This document shows, piece after piece, positions 6,882-14,292 of a DNA stretch of 14,671 nucleotides. Every line of letters starts with the position of its first letter. Position 1 is the first letter of the stretch. Source of the DNA: an uncultured beta proteobacterium (GTDB lineage: Bacteria; Pseudomonadota; Gammaproteobacteria; Burkholderiales; Rhodocyclaceae); assembly GCA_903932755.1 (NCBI GenBank), contig CAIZHL010000492.1, forward strand, positions 1-14,671, read 5' to 3'. The notes beneath the pieces are model-generated. The model had not been told where the DNA came from, made no database searches, and saw only the letters and a program-made list of their open reading frames with translations. The position numbers were made by a program, and so were the translations under genes.

Positions 6882-8095
6882 TCTGAATCTCCTGGGAGGG
6901 GAAGTACGATCCTAACGCGGAAACCGCCGTCCGCAGCCGGCCCGGTGTCCAGGCTGCCGCCGAGGGTCACAACCCGCTCGCGCATGCCGACCAGGCCGTG
7001 GCCGGAACCCGCCAGCGCGGTCGGCGCGCCATGACCGTCGTCCTCGATGCGCGCTTCCAGAGTGCCGTCACCGCGTGTCACCGACAGCCGCACGCGACTG
7101 GCGGCGGCATGCTTGAGGACATTGGTGAGTGCCTCCTGCACGCTGCGAAAAACCGCGAGCGTCAGGGCTTCGCCGAGATCGCCGAGGTCGCCTTCAAGTT
7201 CCAGCACCAGTTCGACATCCTGATGGCGGACGCGCCATTCACGTGCCAAGTCCTGCAGTGCCGCAGCCAGATCCGGTTGCTCAAGGACAGCCGGACGCAA
7301 TTCGCGCACGATGCGATGGACGCTGTCGTAGAGTCCGGCCGCGATCTCATTGACCTTCCCCGCACCCTGAACTACGCCGGGCGCTTCGCTGCCGCGCGCG
7401 ATCGAGGTGGCGATCAGGCGTATCGCGGTCACCGACTGACCGAGTTCATCATGGAGTTCGCGCGCCAGGCGCTTGCGCTCTTCCTCGATGCCGGCCTCGA
7501 TCAGACGCATCACCTCACGGTTCTCGGCAAGTTCCTGCGTGGTTGCCACCAAGCGCCGCGCATCAGCCTCGGTGGGCCGCAGCAGGCGCCGCAGAAACAG
7601 CAGCAGTGCGCCGTGCAGCAGGGCCACGAAACCGAGGCCGAGCAGGAAGATCGCGGCAATGCTGTCCCACGCGTCCAGCACCGCACGCGAGGCATCGGGA
7701 GCGACCTCGATGCGCGCACCGGGCAAGCCGATCACGGTCGCTTCGGCTTTTGATTGCATGAGGGCTTCGAACCACTCCGGCGCGCGCCGTCCCTCCTTGT
7801 AGGTACTGGGCGGCGAACTGTAGCGCAGCACGCCGTCAGCCGAATAGAGGCGGATGTCATTGGCGCGGACCCGCCCCAGGCCTTGCAGAAAGTTCACCAT
7901 CACCAGCGGCGCCGGACCGAACACCGAACTGGCCTGCGCGGCGTTGGTCAGCATCTGTACCGTCACCCGGTGCGCGGCCTCGATCTCCTCCTGAATCGAG
8001 TTGCGGTGCTCGTTGACCAGAAGCCAGGTCAGGGTCGCAAGAAAACCCATGTTCAGCGCCGCGACGAGAAGGTTGAGCCGCAGCCTCAGGCTCAT
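6878..8095 (-). CDS. Membrane sensor histidine kinase, HisKA_3 type (MoxY-like)
   Basis: The 405-residue protein has a first membrane helix (about 8-27), a periplasmic sensor region of about 115 residues, a second helix (about 145-168), a linker coiled coil, a HisKA_3 dimerisation domain with the phospho-accepting His215 in RLARELHDELGQ, and a HATPase domain with N box (EALTNVLKHA, Asn325), G1 box (EDDGHGA) and G2 box (GHGLVGMRERV). The small periplasmic region with RANDIRLYSADGVLRYSSPP looks like the LapD/MoxY N-terminal sensor class; MoxY of Paracoccus regulates methanol dehydrogenase. The signal is unknown; a substrate, product, PQQ or metal in the periplasm is plausible. Its ATG overlaps the preceding MBL gene by 4 nt (ATGA) and its stop overlaps the regulator start, so sensor, regulator and MBL protein are coupled. 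Kinase assignment is firm; the MoxY link is moderate. Confidence 0.92.
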   Translation of the reverse strand: MSLRLRLNLLVAALNMGFLATLTWLLVNEHRNSIQEEIEAAHRVTVQMLTNAAQASSVFGPAPLVMVNFLQGLGRVRANDIRLYSADGVLRYSSPPSTYKEGRRAPEWFEALMQSKAEATVIGLPGARIEVAPDASRAVLDAWDSIAAIFLLGLGFVALLHGALLLFLRRLLRPTEADARRLVATTQELAENREVMRLIEAGIEEERKRLARELHDELGQSVTAIRLIATSIARGSEAPGVVQGAGKVNEIAAGLYDSVHRIVRELRPAVLEQPDLAAALQDLAREWRVRHQDVELVLELEGDLGDLGEALTLAVFRSVQEALTNVLKHAAASRVRLSVTRGDGTLEARIEDDGHGAPTALAGSGHGLVGMRERVVTLGGSLDTGPAADGGFRVRIVLPLPGDSE

Positions 8096-9084
8096 CGCCG
8101 GCCCCCGCGTTGGCCGCCCATATCCTCGCGCTCGATCTCGAAATACACGTGCTGCACGTTGCGCCCGTGACGCGCGGCATAGCCATGCCAGGCGGCAAAT
8201 TCCGGAAGCTCGGCAAGCTGTATGGCTTCGTCCGCGCTGCGGCCCTCCCGGTAGGCGGCGGAGACGCGTTGCCTCAGCTCCGACAGATAGCGCCGGACCG
8301 GCGCCAGATCGGCCGCTGTCCCCGCCGCCCCCCGGCCGGGAATCAGGATCCGGAAGGGCAGCATGGCAACTTGATCCAGAGCGGCGATCCAGCCGCTGGT
8401 ATCCGCTTCGGACAAGTGCGGAATCTGTCCGCGGTAGATCAGGTCGCCGGAAAACAGCGCGGCACTGCCCTCATCGAACACGGCAAGGTCACCCTCCGTA
8501 TGGCCGTGACCGAAGTGCAGCAGCCGCAAGCGCCGTCCGGCAATTTCAAGCACCTGGCCTGAGCCAAGCGTCCTATCGGGCAAGCGGATGCGGGTGCCGC
8601 GCATGGCCTCATCACCGACGCTCTGGCGCAGGCTCGCCAGGCAGGTCGGGCAACGCTCGTTCATGGCGGCGACGGTTGCGGCGGTCGCCAGAATCGGAAT
8701 GCCGCGCTCGGCGAAGGCCGAGTTGCCGAGCACGTTTTGCGGATGGGGATGGGTGTTGATCAGCAACTTCACCGGCTTTGGCGTGACCTGCGCCACCGTG
8801 GCGAGGATGGCTTCGCCATGGCGATGGTTGGCCCCGCTGTCGATCACGATCACCCCGTCGTCACCGACGATGAATCCGGAATTCACCACACGCCCGAGAT
8901 TTTCCGGAGTCGCATCGGCCGGCGGCGCGAAGATCGCGAACACGCCGTCGCCGATCTGCTCTGCCGGCAGGGCAGCCGGCGCGGCAAAAGCGGGAAGGGT
9001 CAGCCAGAGCAGGACGAACCGCCACCACCGCCGGCAATGCAGGCGGCAGTTGTTACGAAGCCAGCTTGAAAACCACCGGAACAT
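8092..9084 (-). CDS. MBL-fold protein, quinoprotein relay system type 2, with degenerate metal site
   Basis: The first ATG is at 9084 (330 residues); an adjacent TTG at 9087 is possible. Its start lies inside the 3' end of the tonB-type gene, overlapping by 32 nt. A basic leader (to about 23) precedes a hydrophobic segment RFVLLWLTLPAFA, so it is probably exported. The fold is recognisable as metallo-beta-lactamase, but the metal motif normally HxHxDH reads HPHPQN (112-117), so Asp and His are replaced by Gln and Asn, and the usual PGHG reads PGRG (Arg251). His112, His114, His195 (GHTEGD) and Asp214 (FSGD) remain. A CPTC pair (Cys145, Cys148) is an added feature. It corresponds to the genome-predicted quinoprotein relay metallohydrolase 2 family by context and by likeness to the gene at 362-1324. 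It may bind one metal, act as a non-catalytic partner, or hydrolyse poorly. Confidence 0.8.
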   Translation of the reverse strand: MFRWFSSWLRNNCRLHCRRWWRFVLLWLTLPAFAAPAALPAEQIGDGVFAIFAPPADATPENLGRVVNSGFIVGDDGVIVIDSGANHRHGEAILATVAQVTPKPVKLLINTHPHPQNVLGNSAFAERGIPILATAATVAAMNERCPTCLASLRQSVGDEAMRGTRIRLPDRTLGSGQVLEIAGRRLRLLHFGHGHTEGDLAVFDEGSAALFSGDLIYRGQIPHLSEADTSGWIAALDQVAMLPFRILIPGRGAAGTAADLAPVRRYLSELRQRVSAAYREGRSADEAIQLAELPEFAAWHGYAARHGRNVQHVYFEIEREDMGGQRGGRR

Positions 9085-9742
9085 CAACGGTCAGCGAACG
9101 CCCGGCAAGGCTGGGCGGCATCGGTGGCAGAGGCGATGCTGCACGCACCATGTCGATGGCCTGTCGATCGAGAATTTCATGTCCGCTTGAGCTTAACACG
9201 CGCACCGACTGCAACTTGCCGTCGGCTGCCAGTTCGAGTTGCAGCAGGGTGGTGCCCTGCCACTGGCGTATTTGCGCGACACGCGGGTAGCTCTGATGAG
9301 CGGCCACCGCTCCGGCAATGTTGCGCCCGTAAGCCGCCAAAGCGGCCGGATCGGTCGTCGCCGGGCGCGCAACCGGGACGCTGGCCGGCTGCAGCACGGC
9401 AGGCGCCGCCGCAGGCTCGGCCACCGCAACGGGCGCCGCCGGCGACTGCGTAACGGTCGGTGCATCGGCAACCGGCGCCTGCGCCGGCCGCGTCAGCACC
9501 GGCTGCGTAGCGCGTGCCTGAGCCTGACGTAGCTCGCGCGGAAAAGTCGGCGCTGGCGGTACGGCGACCGGCTCGATCACCGGCGCCCGCAGCAAAACGC
9601 GCAGCGGCTTCGACACCATTTCCTGAACCTCATGCAATCCCGGCAGCCAGCCCAGGGCCATGCCATGCACGACAACCGAGGCCAGCACCGCCCAGACGAT
9701 GGGGGACGGCGTGAAGCTCAGGCGGGGGGTGTCGAATGACAT
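9053..9742 (-). CDS. TonB-family energy transducer
   Basis: I use the ATG at 9742 (229 residues); in-frame starts also exist at 9769 (ATG), 9787 (ATG) and 9814 (GTG), none with a convincing ribosome site. The 9814 start would leave only 5 bp between it and the shared regulatory motif. A single membrane anchor (SPIVWAVLASVVVHGMALGW) follows a short cytoplasmic end. Then comes a long Pro/Ala-rich spacer (about 55-150), which spans the periplasm, and a C-terminal TonB domain (about 155-229) with YPRVAQIRQWQGTTLLQLEL and the typical SSSGHEILDRQAIDMVRAASPLPPMP ending reached in two segments. TonB delivers proton-motive energy from ExbB/ExbD to outer-membrane receptors. No exbB or exbD is in the window, so it must borrow them. 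Context suggests it serves the PQQ receptor at 3990-6101. Confidence 0.87.
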   Translation of the reverse strand: MSFDTPRLSFTPSPIVWAVLASVVVHGMALGWLPGLHEVQEMVSKPLRVLLRAPVIEPVAVPPAPTFPRELRQAQARATQPVLTRPAQAPVADAPTVTQSPAAPVAVAEPAAAPAVLQPASVPVARPATTDPAALAAYGRNIAGAVAAHQSYPRVAQIRQWQGTTLLQLELAADGKLQSVRVLSSSGHEILDRQAIDMVRAASPLPPMPPSLAGRSLTVDVPVVFKLAS

Positions 9743-9819
9743 GGACGGGGCGAATATGGCGGCATTCATGGTGCAAAGGTAACGCATTCGCCGCGACACC
9801 ACCTCACCGGTCACGCGTT

Positions 9820-9835
9820 TTCATGAAAATCATGA
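9820..9835 (-). promoter_or_regulatory. Shared 16-nt operator-like motif, copy 2 (upstream of tonB-type gene)
   Basis: This is an exact second copy of TCATGATTTTCATGAA on the minus strand, 78 bp before the preferred ATG of the tonB-type gene, compared with 90 bp for the copy before the receptor. I saw no third exact copy in the window. The rest of 9743-9893 shows no gene and no clear terminator for the upstream YceI gene. Confidence 0.6.
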
Positions 9836-9893
9836 CAGCCGGCGTAACCGGGATCATGGCCCTTCAGGTGCCGGCGAATACGGCGGTGCGAAA

Positions 9894-10487
9894 CTACTTT
9901 TTCGCCGGCAGCGGCGCCTGCACCGGCCGCAAGGTCAGGGTCCAATTCACCTGTACTTCGTCAGCGACGGTCCCCGGATCACCCCAGGGGCCTTCGCCAA
10001 TCCCGAAGTCAAGGCGCTTGAGAATGAAGCCCCCTTCAAATATCCCATTGCCGCCACTCTCGCGGAAAGTGACGCTGGCCGTCACGTCGCGGCTGCGTCC
10101 CTTGATGGTGAGGCTGCCCTGAACTTCAAAGCGATTGCCGCCCAAGGGCTTCACCCGCCGCATCTCGAAAACTGCGCCGGGAAAGTTTTTTACATGGAAC
10201 CAGTCCTTGCCGACAACCTCTTCGTTGGCCTCTCCGGAGCCTGTATCGATGCTGGCCAGTTCCACTTCGATACGCGCCTTGCCTGCCTCCGGTCGCGCCG
10301 GATCGAACACAAACTGCCCGCTGAAACGGCGAAACTGGCCGCTAACCGCCACGCCCATCTGTTTCGAGACGAAGCCGATCTTGCTTTGCCCGGGAACAAG
10401 TGAACCAAAAACAGCGGCGTGCGCCGGCAGCAAGCACGTCCAGAGGGCCAGCGCACCGGCCAGGCACAGGTAAACCCGCTTCATCAT
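9894..10487 (-). CDS. YceI-family periplasmic protein
   Basis: The 197-residue protein has a signal peptide (MMKRVYLCLAGALALWTCLLPAHA) and one YceI lipocalin-like domain (about 30-190), with the typical VSKQMGVAVSGQFRRFSGQFVFDP, FHVKNFPGAVFEM and GSLTIKGRSRDVTASVTF segments. The family binds long isoprenoid or amide-linked lipids in a beta-barrel; physiological roles are mostly unclear, and some members are tied to quinone, stress or respiration. It begins at 10487, overlapping the stop of cytochrome b561 by 4 nt (ATGATGA). The pair YceI plus cytochrome b561 occurs together in many proteobacteria. Lipid-quinone handling beside a quinol-oxidising or reducing cytochrome is a reasonable inference. 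Confidence 0.92.
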   Translation of the reverse strand: MMKRVYLCLAGALALWTCLLPAHAAVFGSLVPGQSKIGFVSKQMGVAVSGQFRRFSGQFVFDPARPEAGKARIEVELASIDTGSGEANEEVVGKDWFHVKNFPGAVFEMRRVKPLGGNRFEVQGSLTIKGRSRDVTASVTFRESGGNGIFEGGFILKRLDFGIGEGPWGDPGTVADEVQVNWTLTLRPVQAPLPAKK

Positions 10488-11014
10488 CGTCGTATCCAGG
10501 GCAGCATGCGCGCCAGGGTGGCGTCGCGATCATGCCAATGATGCTTCAACGCTGCTCCGACATGCAAGCAGACCAGGCTGCCAAGCAGCCAGTTCAACGT
10601 CTCATGAACATCGCGCAACAGGTCGCCGAGCGCTTCATTCTTCTCCAGCAAATCGGGCAGAGGCAGGACGCCGAACCAGACCGTGGAAAAGCCCTTGGCC
10701 GAGCTCATCAGCCACCCGCTCAGTGGAATGGCGAACATCAAAAAATAGAATGCACGATGCACGCCCTGGGCCGCCCGCTGCTGCCAGCGCGGCGCGGGCA
10801 GCAAGGGTGGCGGCGGATATCGCCAGCGCACAAGGACGCGCACCAGCACCAGCGCAAAGACCGTTACTCCCAGCCACTTGTGGTAGGAATAAAAACGCAG
10901 CTTTTGCGGTGACAAGGGCAGGTCGTGCATGTAGAGTCCGAGCGCGAAGCCGGCAAAAATGAGCAGGGCGATCAGCCAGTGGGCGCCAATGGATGGCCAG
11001 GAGTAACGTGTCAT
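10484..11014 (-). CDS. Cytochrome b561 (membrane di-haem b)
   Basis: The 176-residue protein is a four-helix cytochrome b561 (bacterial CybB type). Candidate haem-ligand histidines lie in the helices: His12 (GAHWLIALLIF), His45 (YHKWLGVTVFALVLVRV), His86 (GVHRAFYFLMFAIPLSGW), His137 (DVHETLNWLLGSLVCL) and His151. The protein moves electrons between quinol and periplasmic or cytoplasmic partners in the inner membrane; bacterial members can act as superoxide:ubiquinone oxidoreductases. No good ribosome site precedes the ATG at 11014. It is divergent from the NosR-like gene with only 42 bp between the start codons, so their promoters must overlap or lie inside the genes. Whether it takes electrons from the nearby quinoproteins is unknown. 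Confidence 0.92.
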   Translation of the reverse strand: MTRYSWPSIGAHWLIALLIFAGFALGLYMHDLPLSPQKLRFYSYHKWLGVTVFALVLVRVLVRWRYPPPPLLPAPRWQQRAAQGVHRAFYFLMFAIPLSGWLMSSAKGFSTVWFGVLPLPDLLEKNEALGDLLRDVHETLNWLLGSLVCLHVGAALKHHWHDRDATLARMLPWIRR

Positions 11015-11056
11015 TGACGATGGGACAAAATTGAAGGCTTGCGGTTCGCAGGGGCT

Positions 11057-13192
11057 ATGTTAGCGAAGCACGCCGGATTGCGGGTCGCTGACCGGCTGGC
11101 CGTCATGGCGATCCTGCTGTTTTGCGTCGGCGCCTGGGCGGGTGACCTCGACAAGTCCGCCATCGAACGCCGTTTCCAGCGTCCTTTGCATGTGGGCGAA
11201 AAATTGCGCGACGTTCCGGCCTGGCCATTGACCAGCGAACTCACGCCCGATGCCGGCCCCGTTGCCTACGTCTTCGAGTCGATTGATCTGGCGCCGATTC
11301 CCGGCTTCGAGGGAACGCCGATCAACCTGCTGGTGGCGATAGACAACAAGGGCAGGTTCCTCGATGTCGAGGTCTTGCGCCAGCATGAACCGGTATTTCT
11401 CGGCGGGCTCGGGCCGGCCCCACTCAACGACTTCGTCAAGCAATACCAGGGCAAGAGCCTGAAACAACAGATCACCGTCTCCAGCACCTACGGCAACAGG
11501 CGTCCGGCCGACGGCGGCAACCATGTCGTGCTCGACGGCGTGGCCAAGGCCACTGCCTCGGTGCGCATCGTGAATCAATCGGTGCTCGCCGCTGCCCTGG
11601 CGGTAGCCCGGGTCCGGCTCGGGTTTGCCGATCCCGGCAACGGTGCGCCGGCCGCCATAGTCAAGGATTTGCCGTTCGAGCGCATGGACCTCGCCACTTT
11701 GGTCCGACGCGGCTACGTGCAACGCATGTCCCTCAGCAACGCGGAAATCGAGAAACTTTTCGCCGGCAGCGAAGGGGCCGGCACCGACGAGGAAGCGCTG
11801 GCGAAACCCGGCGATTCCTACGTCGAAGTCTATGTGGCCTACCTCAACGCTCCGAACATCGGTCGCAACCTGCTGGGCGACATCGCCTGGGAGAAGTTCA
11901 AGGCCTACATGCTGGACGACCGGCCCGCCTACTGGGTTGCCACCCGCGGCCGCTATGCGCTGATCGATGACGCCTTCGTGCCGGGAACCCCGCCGCCGCG
12001 CCTCGCCCTGTCGCAGAACGAACTGCCGCTCGAACTGCGCGACGCCAACCGTGACTACGCGCGTTTGCCCGCGTTCGAGAATCTGAGTGCCGCCCTGATC
12101 GTCACCGCACCGGCACTTGCCGGACTTGATCCGGGCCGGCCGCTGGATTTCGGTTTCACGGTCAGCCGCGCCCGCGGCTTCATCCTGCCCGTGGTGACAC
12201 AGAAACAGATCACCTTGCGCTACGTCCCGTCCGGCGAACTCTTCGACTACCCGCCGAAACCCCTGCCCGAGTGGCTGCAGGCCTGGCAGGGGCGACTACC
12301 CGACCTCATCATTATCGGCGTCGCCTTGCTGCTACTGACTGCAGTCCTGCTGAAGCCACGCTCGATTTCGGTCAAGCCGCGCACATTGTTGCTGTTCCGC
12401 ACGGGTTTCCTCGCTTTCACGCTGGGGTTCATCGGCTGGTACGCCCAGGGACAGCTCTCGATCGTCCAGATCACCGGTGCGATAAAGTCACTCTCCGCCG
12501 GGGCAGGTCTCAAGAGTTTCCTCTACGATCCGGTGTCGCTGCTGCTGATCGTCTTTACGCTGATCAGTCTGCTGGTCTGGGGTCGCGGCACATTTTGCGG
12601 CTGGCTCTGTCCTTTCGGCGCCCTCCAGGAATTCATCGGCCTCCTGGCCCGCGCCCTGCGTGTACGGCAATGGCGCATGCCGGCGACGCTGGCGCGTCTG
12701 CTCGCCCGCAGTCGTTACGCCATCCTCGCGCTGCTGGTAGGTGCCGCGGCCTTCGTCCCCTCCGCCGCAGAAAAGCTGGTCGAGATCGAACCCTTCAAGA
12801 CCTCCATCACCGTCGGTTTCCAGCGCGAATGGCCTTTCCTGCTCTGGGCCGTCGGCCTGCTGCTGGCCGGAGCATTTGTCTACAAGTTCTTCTGCCGCTT
12901 TGTCTGTCCGCTGGGCGCGGCACTCACCCTCGGCGGCCGCCTGCGCCGCTGGAACTGGCTGCCGCGCATCGAGGCCTGCGGCCAGCCCTGCCAGAGATGC
13001 CGCATCGCCTGCCGCTACGACGCAATCGTTCCGGCGGGCGGCATCGACTACGACGAATGCCACCAATGCCTCGACTGCGTCGGCATCTATCACGACACGA
13101 CGCGCTGCGGACCGAAACTGCTCTTTGCCGCCAAGGGAAAGACTGTCAGGATCCACCCGCTCAAGCTTAAGCCTGCGGACCTCTCGCGTTAG
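11057..13192 (+). CDS. NosR/NirI-family membrane FMN-binding, 4Fe-4S polyferredoxin
   Basis: I use ATG 11057 (711 residues); a TTG at 11039 is an alternative. A signal-like helix (MAILLFCVGAWAG, about 17-29) leads to a periplasmic FMN-binding domain, where DGVAKAT (160-166) matches the flavinylation motif and Thr166 would carry covalent FMN. A further periplasmic part runs to about 405. Five or six membrane helices follow (first LPDLIIIGVALLLLTAVLL). Two CxxxCP motifs occur at 514-519 (CGWLCP) and 613-618 (CRFVCP). The C-terminal cytoplasmic ferredoxin-like domain has Cys641, 645, 648, 652 and Cys668, 671, 674, 684, enough for two 4Fe-4S clusters. This is full-length NosR architecture; NosR supplies electrons to nitrous oxide reductase. 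No nosZ, nosD or nosF is present here, so it may serve another periplasmic electron acceptor. Confidence 0.9.
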   Translation: MLAKHAGLRVADRLAVMAILLFCVGAWAGDLDKSAIERRFQRPLHVGEKLRDVPAWPLTSELTPDAGPVAYVFESIDLAPIPGFEGTPINLLVAIDNKGRFLDVEVLRQHEPVFLGGLGPAPLNDFVKQYQGKSLKQQITVSSTYGNRRPADGGNHVVLDGVAKATASVRIVNQSVLAAALAVARVRLGFADPGNGAPAAIVKDLPFERMDLATLVRRGYVQRMSLSNAEIEKLFAGSEGAGTDEEALAKPGDSYVEVYVAYLNAPNIGRNLLGDIAWEKFKAYMLDDRPAYWVATRGRYALIDDAFVPGTPPPRLALSQNELPLELRDANRDYARLPAFENLSAALIVTAPALAGLDPGRPLDFGFTVSRARGFILPVVTQKQITLRYVPSGELFDYPPKPLPEWLQAWQGRLPDLIIIGVALLLLTAVLLKPRSISVKPRTLLLFRTGFLAFTLGFIGWYAQGQLSIVQITGAIKSLSAGAGLKSFLYDPVSLLLIVFTLISLLVWGRGTFCGWLCPFGALQEFIGLLARALRVRQWRMPATLARLLARSRYAILALLVGAAAFVPSAAEKLVEIEPFKTSITVGFQREWPFLLWAVGLLLAGAFVYKFFCRFVCPLGAALTLGGRLRRWNWLPRIEACGQPCQRCRIACRYDAIVPAGGIDYDECHQCLDCVGIYHDTTRCGPKLLFAAKGKTVRIHPLKLKPADLSR

Positions 13193-13210
13193 AGCGGCAA
13201 GACAAGATTG

Positions 13211-13270
13211 AGCGGGGAAAAGGGGCCAGGGGAAAAGGCAGGGGAAAAGAAAGGAAAAGGGGCCAGGGTC
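13211..13270. repeat. Purine-rich G4A4 repeat tract
   Basis: On the plus strand this stretch is almost all G and A, built from runs such as GGGGAAAAGG. The 14-mer AAAAGGGGCCAGGG occurs twice, at 13218-13231 and 13255-13268, 37 bp apart. It joins the end of the NosR-like gene to the transposase relic and includes the left inverted repeat. It looks like amplification of the repeat end of the element. Confidence 0.6.
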
Positions 13271-14112
13271 AGATTTTCAGCGGAAGCTGATCCCGCTCCT
13301 CTCCCGAAGCAACGGCCGGCTTTCTTGGTCGGCCGCGCGGCCTGGCTTCGCGCCGCTGTCCTGTCGCCAGTTCAATGCTGGCGAGGAATCGTGAATCGCC
13401 CAGCGGTTGTCCCTGATCCAGAGCAATCCGGATGTCGCTGATCGCATCGCCATCCAGTTCCGGGCGGAACAGGGCGCGATAAGCCGCCAGTCGCTGCAAT
13501 TCAGTACCGCCCAGCGCCGAATACACTGGATGCGGTGTCAATAAGGGATCGTCCTGCCCAAGCCCGTTTGCGCGATAGCTGCTCCAGCGGTAGTTGGCCG
13601 GGTCCGCCACCATCGCCGCACGTACCGGATTGAGTTCGATGTAGCGCTGGCACAGCAGCAGATAGTTGTCGGCCTGCACCAAGGACTACTTGTAGCGGCT
13701 GTCCCACAGGGTGCCGGTGCGCCGATAGGTCTTGTTGATGTACTGCACGTAGCGCCGGCCCAGCGACATCACCAGTTGCGATACAGCCTCAGGTTCGGGC
13801 GGCGTCAGCAGCAGATGCACATGGTTGGTCATTTGCACATAGGCATGTAGCACGCAAGCGCTGGCGGCGAGCGCTTCGCCCAGCCAGTGGCGATACGCGT
13901 GATAGTCCTCCTCGGCAAAGAAACACGCGGCGCGGTTGTGTCCGCGCTGGACGATATGCAAGGGAAGTCCGGCAAGATGGATGCGAGGGCGGCGAGGCAT
14001 GGGCAGGAGTCTAGCGAAGTACTTCAGACTCGCCAATCACTCAGGCAAGGCATAACCATCGGCCAATCGCCGTGTCGCCAGCACCGACTATTTATTCGAC
14101 CCTGGCCCCTTT
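13256..14112. mobile_element. RAYT element bounded by 15-nt inverted repeats
   Basis: AAAGGGGCCAGGGTC at 13256-13270 and its exact reverse complement GACCCTGGCCCCTTT at 14098-14112 bracket a Y1/REP-associated transposase gene. This arrangement is known for REP-associated tyrosine transposases, which sit between repeat sequences. Immediately right of the second repeat the 13-mer GGCCCCTTTAATC is duplicated in tandem (14104-14116 and 14117-14129). True mobility limits of the element are not certain. Confidence 0.65.
13269..14000 (-). pseudogene. REP-associated tyrosine transposase (Y1_Tnp) with in-frame amber stop
   Basis: The likely start is the ATG at 14000 (MPRRPRIHLAGLPLHIVQRG). The frame reads a complete Y1/RAYT transposase of 243 codons except for one TAG at 13686-13688 (codon 105). 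The HUH motif is present, with His60 and His62 in TNHVHLLLTP, and the candidate catalytic tyrosine is Tyr84 in GRRYVQY. After the stop the same frame continues with SLVQADNYLLLCQRYIELNPVRAA, which is the usual continuation of WDSRYK in this family, so one base change (for example TCG to TAG) explains the break. The C-terminal part ends with a basic GRPRKP stretch. The family acts on REP hairpins as a single-strand DNA nuclease. This copy is probably inactive unless the amber codon is suppressed. Confidence 0.85.
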
Positions 14113-14167
14113 AATCGGCCCCTTTAATCTTTATCCACAGCCCCGCCTATGACAGGAGGCTGAAGCC

Positions 14168-14212
14168 CCTGGGTAAAATTCAACGCGCACACCTGGGTAG
14201 TTTTAAACGCGC
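14168..14212. repeat. Two direct 21-nt repeats, possible IS-end relic
   Basis: CCTGGGTAAAATTCAACGCGC (14168-14188, written here as two adjoining parts CCTGGGTAAAATT and CAACGCGC) and CCTGGGTAGTTTT plus AAACGCGC (14192-14212) agree at 17 of 21 positions and are 24 bp apart. Short tandem copies of this kind resemble the multiple terminal repeats of IS21-like elements. No transposase belongs to them in the window, so they would be a solitary end. The remaining part of 14001-14292 shows no gene. Confidence 0.35.
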
Positions 14213-14240
14213 GCCGACACTTTTCTCTCTTTTCTCTTGC

Positions 14241-14270
14241 TTGGCTGCCTGCCTGGTTTTCCGCTACACT
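14241..14270 (+). promoter_or_regulatory. Possible sigma-70 promoter of the small coiled-coil gene
   Basis: TTGGCT (14241-14246) and TACACT (14265-14270) are separated by 18 bp and each matches four of six consensus positions. Transcription would begin near 14277, just at the ribosome site, giving a very short leader. A pyrimidine-rich stretch lies directly upstream. Confidence 0.3.
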
Positions 14271-14292
14271 TTGACCAAAGGAGGGACGAAGC

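Noticed and set aside
9743..9893. Terminator after the YceI gene
   Set aside because: GCCG-rich partial inverted pairs occur, but no stable stem followed by T residues is visible on the minus strand.
12271..13170. A 299-codon frame inside the NosR-like gene
   Set aside because: The NosR frame holds all cysteine and flavin motifs; this one is a shifted reading of the same codons.
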